Below are positions 1 through 5,051 of a stretch of 11,981 nt of DNA, piece after piece. The DNA lies in the NCBI GenBank assembly GCA_030667555.1, contig DAOUVR010000014.1, positions 1-11,981 of the forward strand, written 5' to 3'. A model generated the notes under the pieces. It worked only from the letters and a program-made list of their open reading frames with translations. It was not told the origin of the DNA and made no database searches. The stretch is from Dehalococcoidia bacterium. GTDB taxonomy: Bacteria > Chloroflexota > Dehalococcoidia > E44-bin15. Position 1 is the first letter of the stretch, and every line of letters begins with the position of its first letter. Position numbers and translations under genes: made by a program.

Positions 1-30
1 ATAATGGAGTATCTACTCTGAAGTTTGAGC

Positions 31-210
31 CCCCTCCCTCTAGCTCCCTCCCGCCAGGGGAGGGAGGACATGTTATTGGCCCACAGGGGAGGGAGGACAT
101 GTTATTGGCCCACAGAGGAGGGCGGAGATGTTGATGCCTTATAGGGGAGGGGGGACTTCTGCCTCAGGTTTTTCGAAGGGCGAAATCAGGTTTTTCGAAG
201 GGCAAACTCA
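31..210. repeat. G-rich repeat block, copy A
   Basis: A pyrimidine-rich then purine-rich stretch. A 9-bp perfect stem pairs 44-52 with 58-66 around a 5-base loop. It is followed by two identical 29-bp units (57-85 and 86-114) and a diverged third 29-bp unit (115-143). Next come two nearly identical 22-bp units at 164-185 and 186-207 that share TTTTTCGAAGGGC. The whole stretch has a diverged second copy at about 3786-4030, also upstream of a sensor-kinase unit. It has no coding character. It resembles the interspersed G-rich palindromic repeats found between genes in many environmental bacteria, but the family identity is an inference. Confidence 0.8.
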
Positions 211-222
211 GGAATTCCCTGA

Positions 223-251
223 TTGTTCGCTCAGCCATAACCGTTTAGTTT
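223..251 (+). promoter_or_regulatory. Possible promoter shared with copy B
   Basis: TTGTTC at 223-228 and TAGTTT at 246-251 are separated by 17 bases. The same spacing occurs in the second copy of this block (TTGTGC 3945-3950, TAGTGT 3968-3973). Both hexamers match the sigma-70 consensus weakly. The support is the conserved spacing and the position upstream of each signalling unit. It could simply be part of the repeat. Confidence 0.2.
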
Positions 252-422
252 AGGCATGTGTGCAACTGGGCTGGATTAAAACAAGTCGCCAGTGCCACAA
301 AAGACGCTGAAATGACGAACGAAGCACGGGTAAGTATTATGGTTTGCGCAGAGCTGGATCACATCTGGCTGCTGGAGATTTTGAAACTCAGAGATAGTTC
401 GTCGTGGCGTCCCTCCTTTTCA

Positions 423-462
423 GTAGGTCCGATCCGTACGCCCCCGCATGGATCGGACCTAC
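423..462. repeat. Perfect 13-bp hairpin
   Basis: Bases 423-435 (GTAGGTCCGATCC) are the exact reverse complement of 450-462, around a 14-base G/C-rich loop. No T run follows, so it is not a standard intrinsic terminator on either strand. It lies in the roughly 350-base non-coding stretch before the 46-codon ORF. A REP-like repeat or an RNA structure in the leader of the downstream operon are both possible. Confidence 0.7.
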
Positions 463-589
463 ACAAGTTCGGGGATAGCTGACACCACGAGAAGGCAAAT
501 TGCTTGACCAACTGCGCATTAGATCGCTAGACGGGTTTCACGGGCAGTAAGCAGAAGTAGATATGAAACCAAAGCCTCTTTGAGGTTTG

Positions 590-594
590 AGGAG
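590..594 (+). promoter_or_regulatory. Ribosome binding site for the 46-codon ORF
   Basis: AGGAG lies nine bases before the ATG at 604. It is the main reason to think this short frame was, or is, translated. Confidence 0.5.
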
Positions 595-603
595 TAAGGC
601 AGG

Positions 604-744
604 ATGAAAGATGGAAATTGGACCGAAGAGCAAGTCGCTAATGAAATGCTGCGATTGCTGCGACGAATTAGCGAATTGGAAGCAGCAGAAATCGAGCGCA
701 AACGGGCCGAGGAGACACCGGCAGAACCGGTGGCCACGTGCTGA
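604..744 (+). CDS. 46-aa ORF resembling the N-terminal coiled coil of a PAS sensor kinase
   Basis: This short frame starts at an ATG with AGGAG nine bases upstream. Its protein begins MKDGNWTEEQVANEML, continues with RRISELEAAEIERKRAEE and stops eight residues after that run. The same layout opens the kinase at 4114 (MKVKDRTTEHQLISEL, then QQVAELEISEAEHKQREEEL), so both are probably descended from one kinase type. ERKRAEE is the linker that ends PAS domains elsewhere in this window, and the ORF loses similarity just after it. The simplest reading is a remnant: the front of a sensor kinase whose remainder was lost by recombination at the linker. It is not in frame with the 896 gene, so it is not just an upstream start of that gene. 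A functional small coiled-coil peptide is possible but unsupported. Bases 745-895 hold nothing I can assign. Confidence 0.45.
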   Translation: MKDGNWTEEQVANEMLRLLRRISELEAAEIERKRAEETPAEPVATC

Positions 745-895
745 AGGGCTGCCACTGGGAAATGGCTGGTCCGGTGTAGCGGGCGGCGAACAGTTGCGCC
801 TGTGCGTGCCTCTATAAACCCCGGTGATACGGCAGGGGTGCCCCGCTTACGGGACGAGTTCATTCAATGAAAATGGAAGTTGGAGTGGACTAATA

Positions 896-2470
896 ATGGC
901 GAAAGATGAGAAAGGGCGTATTCTCATCGTTGACGATGACAATAATATGTGCAACACCATGTCGTTCACATTTGGGAGGAGCGGCTATGCGACGGAGGTG
1001 GCCGGAACGGGGCGGGAGGCAATGGAGAAGGCGCGAAGCCAATTCTTCAGCGTGGCTCTTGTGGATATCGAGTTGCCTGATATGAATGGAGTGGAGCTAG
1101 TGGCACCTTTGAAGGAAATAAACCCGGATATGGCGATGGTCGTCGTCACCGGGTGTCCTTCTTTGGAAACCGCGGTGCAGGCCCTGCGTAATGGGGCAGC
1201 GGCGTACATCACCAAGCCGTTGAACATGGGTGACATACTGGCTACAGTTGAGGGGGTTGTTGAAAAGCAGCACCTGGCTATGGAGAGCAGGAAGCTGTAT
1301 CAGAAGGCTCAGCGCGAGCTTGCCGAGAGCAGGCGGGCAGAGCAGGCGCTCAGGGAGTACTCCAAGCGGCTGGAAGAGATGCTGGAGCAGCGCACCAAGG
1401 GGCTTCGAGATGCGCGTGAATACGCGGAGAGTATTGTGGCCGCGATTCGTGAGCCCCTGCTGGTGCTCGATGAGGACCTGCGGGTAGTCTCGGCCAATCG
1501 GTCCTTCTACCGGACTTTCAAGATGACACCAAAAGAGACCGAGGGACAGCCATTGTACGAGCTGGGCAACCGTCAGTGGGACATCCCCAGGCTGAGAGAG
1601 CTCCTGACGGAGGTTCTGCCCAATAACACAGCCTTTGACGACTTCGAGGTGGAGCATGACTACCCCACCATCGGGCAACGGACGATGCTGTTGAGTGCCC
1701 GGCGGGAGAGAGAGGCGAGCGAGACACGGATGATCCTTCTTACCATTGAAGACATCACCGAGCGCAAGCGGGCAGAGGAAAGAATCCATGTCTTTCAGCG
1801 GCGGCTTCGGTCTATGGCGTCCCAGCTATCATTGGCCGAGGAGCGGGAGCGCAAGCGTATGGCGGCGGGTCTGCATGACCAGGTGGGCCAGCCGCTGGCT
1901 GCGGTTAAGATGAAGTTAGGCGCATTGCGGGGGCTGTTGTCATCCGATGGCCTTGTTGAACAGGTGGACGAAATCCGGGAGCTTATCGACCAGGCGATTC
2001 ACGAGATGCGGTCGCTGACGTTCGAGCTTAGCCCGCCTATCCTCTACGATCTGGGCCTTGAGCCAGCGCTAGAGTGGTTAGTCGAACAGGTGCAAAAAGA
2101 GCACGGCATCGTGTGCCGGTTCGAGGACGACGGCCAGAACAAGCCACTGGGAGACGACGCTCGGGGGCTGCTCTTCTGGGTGGTGCGCGAGTTGCTGATA
2201 AATGTCGTCAAGCACGCCAAGGCGCGAACGGCCACAGTATCTATTTGGAGAGATGGCGACGAACTACGGGTGAGCGTTGAAGACGATGGGGTGGGATTCG
2301 ACACCTCGGAGATCGACAGGAGGAACCGCGGCTTTGGCCTGTTCAGCATCAGGCAGCGATTGACCGAGTTTGGTGGGCAGGTTGAAGTTGAATCTAAGCC
2401 CGGCCATGGAACGCGGGTTATTCTGGTGGCGCCACTTGAGTGCAGTGAGGAAAGCGAGCAAGGACACTAA
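896..2470 (+). CDS. Hybrid sensor histidine kinase, REC-PAS-HisKA_3-HATPase (NarL/DegS type)
   Basis: This is a 524-aa cytoplasmic signalling protein with no signal peptide or membrane segment. Residues about 8-122 form a receiver domain: acidic D13-D14-D15, phospho-acceptor D57 in VDIELPDMNG, T85 and K107. A coiled coil at about 130-175 leads to a PAS domain at about 176-295 that ends DITERKRAEE. The HisKA_3 dimerisation box holds H327 in GLHDQVGQ, and the ATPase domain has N436, the D464-G-V-G box and R478-GFGL, so the kinase looks intact. HisKA_3 kinases usually phosphorylate NarL/LuxR-type regulators, and one begins one base downstream. I chose ATG 896 because GGAG stands ten bases upstream and the receiver starts directly after it; an in-frame GTG at 824 would add 24 residues unlike the family. 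The N-terminal receiver implies input from another kinase, which I cannot identify here. Confidence 0.9.
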   Translation: MAKDEKGRILIVDDDNNMCNTMSFTFGRSGYATEVAGTGREAMEKARSQFFSVALVDIELPDMNGVELVAPLKEINPDMAMVVVTGCPSLETAVQALRNGAAAYITKPLNMGDILATVEGVVEKQHLAMESRKLYQKAQRELAESRRAEQALREYSKRLEEMLEQRTKGLRDAREYAESIVAAIREPLLVLDEDLRVVSANRSFYRTFKMTPKETEGQPLYELGNRQWDIPRLRELLTEVLPNNTAFDDFEVEHDYPTIGQRTMLLSARREREASETRMILLTIEDITERKRAEERIHVFQRRLRSMASQLSLAEERERKRMAAGLHDQVGQPLAAVKMKLGALRGLLSSDGLVEQVDEIRELIDQAIHEMRSLTFELSPPILYDLGLEPALEWLVEQVQKEHGIVCRFEDDGQNKPLGDDARGLLFWVVRELLINVVKHAKARTATVSIWRDGDELRVSVEDDGVGFDTSEIDRRNRGFGLFSIRQRLTEFGGQVEVESKPGHGTRVILVAPLECSEESEQGH

Positions 2471-2471
2471 G

Positions 2472-3125
2472 GTGAGCGTCAAGGTTATACTGGCCGATGA
2501 CCACAGGATCGTGCGCCAGGGGCTGCACTCCTTGCTTGAGAAGGAGCCCGATATGGAGGTGGTTGGCGAGGCGGACAACGGGCGAGCAACTGTAGAGATG
2601 GCGCGGGATTTAAAGCCCGACGTTATCGTCATGGACATCACCATGCCTGAATTGAACGGCATTGAAGCCACCAGACAGGTCCTCGCCGATAACTCCGGCG
2701 TCAGGGTACTCGCCCTGTCGATGCATTCTGACAAGCGTTTTGTTGCTGGAGTGCTCGGTGCGGGTGCAACGGGCTATCTATTGAAGGACTGCGCACTGGA
2801 AGAACTGGTCCGGGCCATCCGTGTAGTGATTGCGGACCAGACCTACCTGAGTCCAGGGATAGCTGGCATAGTGGTAGAAGGATACATGCGTCATCTGCCA
2901 GAGGCCGAGAATTCGATGTTGTCTGCTTTGACGGCGAGGGAGCGAGAGGTGCTACAGCTCTTAGCCGAAGGGAAAACCGTCAAGGAGATCGGGTACACTC
3001 TCCACTTGAGCGTTAAGACCGTTGAAACCCACCGCCAGCAAACCATAAAGAAGCTGGATATCCGCACTGTAGCTGAACTCACCAAATATGCCATCCGCGA
3101 AGGATTGACCTCCCTCGAGCGCTAA
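2472..3125 (+). CDS. NarL/LuxR-family response regulator
   Basis: This is a 217-aa two-domain regulator of normal family length. The receiver (about 3-120) shows D9-D10, phospho-acceptor D55 in VMDITMPELNG, S83 and K105. The LuxR-type helix-turn-helix (about 152-214) opens LTAREREVLQLLAEGKTVKE and has the usual SVKTVETH recognition helix. It should bind DNA as a dimer once phosphorylated and change transcription. The start is a GTG at 2472, one base after the kinase stop, with AAGG eight bases upstream. The longer frame from 2370 only re-reads the kinase gene in another frame. The tight spacing to a HisKA_3 kinase makes this its likely partner. Target genes cannot be told from this window. 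Confidence 0.93.
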   Translation: MSVKVILADDHRIVRQGLHSLLEKEPDMEVVGEADNGRATVEMARDLKPDVIVMDITMPELNGIEATRQVLADNSGVRVLALSMHSDKRFVAGVLGAGATGYLLKDCALEELVRAIRVVIADQTYLSPGIAGIVVEGYMRHLPEAENSMLSALTAREREVLQLLAEGKTVKEIGYTLHLSVKTVETHRQQTIKKLDIRTVAELTKYAIREGLTSLER

Positions 3126-3183
3126 CTCTGCAGGTTCTCTTGGAACACAATTGACATGAATTGATGAAGCTATATTCATTCAT

Positions 3184-3265
3184 ATGTAGTTGTCTGATTC
3201 ATCAGGTACGCTCGCTCAATAAAGCGCGCCCAATCCTTCAAAGAAGGATGGGCAACTACATTTTT
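3184..3265 (+). terminator. Branched hairpin with T run after the response regulator gene
   Basis: ATGTAGTTG (3184-3192) pairs with CAACTACAT (3253-3261), and TTTTT occupies 3261-3265. Inside are three smaller stems: 3194-3197 with 3202-3205, 3213-3216 with 3223-3226, and a longer one pairing 3229-3239 with 3243-3252 through a single bulged A. It may end transcription of the kinase-regulator operon 60 bases upstream. However, the 22-base left edge recurs at 3282-3303 with two changes, so it may instead belong to a repeat family. Confidence 0.45.
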
Positions 3266-3281
3266 CAACTTCCCCAATCAT

Positions 3282-3344
3282 TGTAGTTGCCTGATTCGTC
3301 AGGAATCAACGAAAACAGGCATGGTTGGAGCAGATGCTCCAACC
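3282..3344. repeat. Repeat of the TGTAGTTG unit plus a 9-bp hairpin
   Basis: Bases 3282-3303 repeat 3185-3206 with only two differences, and contain a CCTGA/TCAGG stem with a TTCG loop. Just downstream, GGTTGGAGC (3323-3331) pairs perfectly with GCTCCAACC (3336-3344) over a four-base loop. No T run follows. Confidence 0.65.
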
Positions 3345-3360
3345 TACCCCGGTATTTTTA

Positions 3361-3413
3361 CTCCCTCTCCCTTGACGGTCGAAGACTCTTCGAGGGAGGG
3401 AGAACATGTTCCC
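3361..3413. repeat. Partial G-rich palindromic repeat
   Basis: A CTCCCTC-rich arm (3361-3372) faces AGGGAGGGAG (3393-3402). Between them is an inner 5-bp stem, CGAAG/CTTCG (3380-3384 with 3388-3392). The right arm runs into ACATGTT, as do copies A and B of the larger block, so this is a third, shorter relative. Confidence 0.55.
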
Positions 3414-3460
3414 ACCCACCCGCCCCTTGTGTCATTCTAAATCTGAACCCTTCAATTACT

Positions 3461-3740
3461 GTCATTCTGACCTTGAACTGAGTGAAGGGGAAGAATCTCG
3501 GTGGGTACACACCGAGACCACGGTCCGTTATTGTCATTGCGACCCTTAACAAAGTGAAGGGGAAGCAATCCCGGTGGGGAGCGGGTCCTTCAGGCCTTGT
3601 CCTTCCGCCTGCGGCCCGTGAGAATGATATGTGCCCCTGCCAATCCTCACCAAGATTGCTTCGTCGCTGACGCTCCTCGCAATGACATTCTTCCTTTCGT
3701 GCCCACCTTTGTCGTTCTGAGCCAAAGGCGAAGAATCTCG
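3461..3740. repeat. GTCATTCTGA / GTCATTGCGA repeat cluster
   Basis: Direct copies begin at 3461 (GTCATTCTGA) and 3711 (GTCGTTCTGA), each leading to GAAGAATCTCG; a shorter match starts at 3431. Between them lies an element bounded by GTCATTGCGA (3533-3542) and its exact reverse complement (3677-3686). The cluster fills the non-coding stretch between the two signalling units and has no credible ORF. Such sequences are common intergenic repeats in several environmental phyla. Confidence 0.7.
3533..3686. mobile_element. 154-bp MITE-like element with 10-bp terminal inverted repeats
   Basis: The ends are perfect 10-bp inverted repeats, GTCATTGCGA and TCGCAATGAC. The similarity resumes further in: GAAGCAATC on the left is matched by GATTGCTTC on the right. 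It carries no coding region and no transposase, so it would have to be mobilised in trans if it moves at all. No clear target-site duplication is visible. A static REP/BIME-like palindromic repeat is the main alternative. Confidence 0.45.
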
Positions 3741-3742
3741 TA

Positions 3743-3764
3743 CCCTCCCCCTTGAGGGGGAGGG
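3743..3764. repeat. 10-bp palindrome of the CCCTCCCCCT family
   Basis: CCCTCCCCCT (3743-3752) faces AGGGGGAGGG (3755-3764) across two bases, followed by a GGTTAGGGAGGAGGTGAG tail. This looks like the widespread intergenic palindrome built on CCCTCTCCCTT/AAGGGAGAGGG. It is not followed by a T run. Confidence 0.65.
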
Positions 3765-3785
3765 TTAGGGAGGAGGTGAGACTTT

Positions 3786-4030
3786 CCTCTTCCCTCTAAC
3801 TCCCTCCAGAGGAGGGAGGACATGTTGTTGGCCCACAGGGGAGGGAGGAGATGTTGATGCCTTCTAGGGGAGGGAGGACTTCTGCCTCAGGTATTTCGAA
3901 GATCAAATTCAGGGATTGTAAACCAAAACTCAGGGATTTCCCGATTGTGCGCTGAACCGTGACCATTTAGTGTGGGTATGTTCTTTAGGGCATGTGAGCA
4001 AGTCATCGGGGCGAAACAAGTTTAAGTGAC
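3786..4030. repeat. Repeat block, copy B (diverged duplicate of 31-295)
   Basis: The order of elements matches copy A: CTCCCTCC/GGAGGGAG hairpin (3800-3807 with 3811-3818), ACATGTTGTTGGCCCACAG, GATGTTGATGCCTT, ACTTCTGCCTCAGGT, TTTCGAAG, AAACTCAGG, then a diverged tail ending in AAACAAG. It differs by scattered substitutions and small insertions. It lacks the second 29-bp unit and has an extra roughly 20 bases near 3917. It sits directly before the second kinase, as copy A sits before the first unit, so a segmental duplication including the upstream region is likely. Confidence 0.75.
3945..3973 (+). promoter_or_regulatory. Possible promoter, equivalent of 223-251
   Basis: TTGTGC and TAGTGT are spaced by 17 bases at the position matching 223-251 in the duplicated block. 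The match to the sigma-70 consensus is weak, and the case rests on the conserved arrangement. Confidence 0.2.
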
Positions 4031-4100
4031 GACACGTGCCGTACACCGTGCCCACTTATAGATGGCTGGCAGCAGTTGGCCAAAATATCGCTCGTATTGA

Positions 4101-4106
4101 GGAGGG
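4101..4106 (+). promoter_or_regulatory. Ribosome binding site deciding the 4114 start
   Basis: GGAGGG seven bases before ATG 4114 is the strongest Shine-Dalgarno match in the window. It argues against the in-frame GTG at 4036, which would add 26 residues. Confidence 0.75.
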
Positions 4107-4113
4107 ATATGGG

Positions 4114-4986
4114 ATGAAAGTCAAGGATAGGACAACAGAGCATCAACTCATAAGTGAATTGGTGGAAGTGCGACAACAGGTCGCCGAATTGGAGATATCA
4201 GAGGCCGAGCACAAGCAACGGGAGGAGGAACTGAGGGAGCATTTGGAGCGATTGGGAACGATGTTGGAGCGGCGCACCAAAGAGCTCCAAGATGCCCACG
4301 GAAAGCTCATTCGCCAGGAGAAGCTGGTCGTGCTGGGACAACTGGCCGGCGGCGTGGGCCAAGAACTGCGCAACCCGCTGGGAGCTATCAAGAACGCCGC
4401 TTGCTTCCTCAACATGGTCCTGAAAGAGCCGGAACAGGAGGTAAAGAAGACACTGCAGATCCTGGAGAAGGAAGTGGCGGCGTCCCAGAGAATCGTCAAC
4501 AGCTTACTCGAATTCGCCCGTCCCAGGCCCCCTGTTTGGCGAAAGGTAGATATCAACCATGTCATCCAGGAAGCACTGTCTCGCGCTGTGTTGCCGCCGA
4601 ACATCCAGGTGGTAAGGCAACTGGACGAGGCGTTGCCGCCCATCCTGGCTGATCCCTATCAATTTATCCAGGTCTTCGACAACCTAATCCTCAACGCTAT
4701 CCAGGCTATGCCCGAGGGCGGGCAGTTGCTGGTCAAATCGGAAATGCAAAGTCCGGAGTGGGTGTGTGCCTCCATCGCCGATACGGGGGAGGGCATAGCG
4801 GAGGAGAACATAGGTGAAATCTTCGAGCCGCTCTTCAGCACCAGGGCTGGAGGCATTGGCCTTGGCCTGACGACTGTCAGGACCATTGTGGAGGGTTATG
4901 GAGGCACAATCGAAGTGGCAAGTGAACAGGTGCAAGGCAGCACTTTCAGGGTAAACCTGCACAGGGACGGGGTTAGGGCAAGGTAG
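4114..4986 (+). CDS. PAS-less HisKA-type sensor kinase with the catalytic His replaced by Gln
   Basis: This is a 290-aa soluble protein without a signal peptide or membrane segment. Residues 1-70 are coiled coil (QQVAELEISEAEHKQREEEL and LERRTKELQDAHGKL). The HisKA region follows, and its H-box reads LAGGVGQELRNPLGAI. In this family the residue before ELRNPL is the phospho-accepting His; here codon 83 is CAA (Gln), one base from CAC/CAT. The ATPase domain looks intact: N190/N194 in DNLILNAIQAMPEGG, D223-TGEG, FEPLFST, and G247-IGLGL. The protein could thus bind ATP but should not autophosphorylate in the usual way. It may be decaying, act as a pseudokinase that pairs with another kinase, or carry a sequencing error. 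Downstream is a receiver-bearing cyclic-di-GMP protein, the natural partner. The start is set by GGAGGG at 4101-4106. Confidence 0.88.
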   Translation: MKVKDRTTEHQLISELVEVRQQVAELEISEAEHKQREEELREHLERLGTMLERRTKELQDAHGKLIRQEKLVVLGQLAGGVGQELRNPLGAIKNAACFLNMVLKEPEQEVKKTLQILEKEVAASQRIVNSLLEFARPRPPVWRKVDINHVIQEALSRAVLPPNIQVVRQLDEALPPILADPYQFIQVFDNLILNAIQAMPEGGQLLVKSEMQSPEWVCASIADTGEGIAEENIGEIFEPLFSTRAGGIGLGLTTVRTIVEGYGGTIEVASEQVQGSTFRVNLHRDGVRAR

Positions 4987-4987
4987 C

Positions 4988-5041
4988 ATGGAGGAGAAGG
5001 GGAGCATCCTAATAGTTGTGGAAGTGCCAACGACTCACTGA
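4988..5041 (+). CDS. 17-aa ORF resembling a response-regulator N-terminus (likely remnant)
   Basis: The frame reads MEEKGSILIVVEVPTTH and stops at TGA. GSILIV followed by two acidic residues is how many receiver domains open (ILIVDDEPTT or similar); here the acidic pair is V-E. It starts one base after the kinase stop and ends ten bases before the ATG at 5052. It is probably the front of a lost receiver gene and may now act as a coupling leader for the next gene. With only 17 residues the resemblance could be chance. Confidence 0.25.
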   Translation: MEEKGSILIVVEVPTTH

Positions 5042-5051
5042 GAACTACAGG

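Noticed and set aside
57..143. 29-bp repeated units as a possible CRISPR array
   Set aside because: The units are directly adjacent with no spacers between them, and the third is diverged. This is a short tandem repeat.
258..482. 74-aa plus-strand ORF
   Set aside because: It overlaps the repeat block and the 13-bp hairpin, has no ribosome binding site and no recognisable motif.
519..863. 114-aa minus-strand ORF over the kinase-like fragment
   Set aside because: It is Ser/Arg-rich shadow sequence without a start signal; the plus-strand frame has both a ribosome binding site and a recognisable linker.
824..895. GTG start extending the first kinase by 24 residues
   Set aside because: The added residues are unlike any receiver-domain start, while ATG 896 has GGAG at a workable distance and sits directly before the receiver.
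1097..1789. 230-aa minus-strand ORF
   Set aside because: It lies fully inside the well-supported kinase gene and its translation has no family features. It is a shadow frame.
2370..2471. Upstream ATG for the NarL-type regulator
   Set aside because: It would add 34 residues read out of frame through the end of the kinase gene; GTG 2472 gives the normal family length.
3151..3176. TTGACA with TATATT as a strong promoter
   Set aside because: The spacing is 14 bases, too short for sigma-70, and no gene starts directly downstream. It is kept only as a weak part of the small-RNA idea.
3287..3670. Short ORFs at 3287-3481 and 3482-3670
   Set aside because: They run through interspersed repeats and palindromes and have no start signals or motifs.
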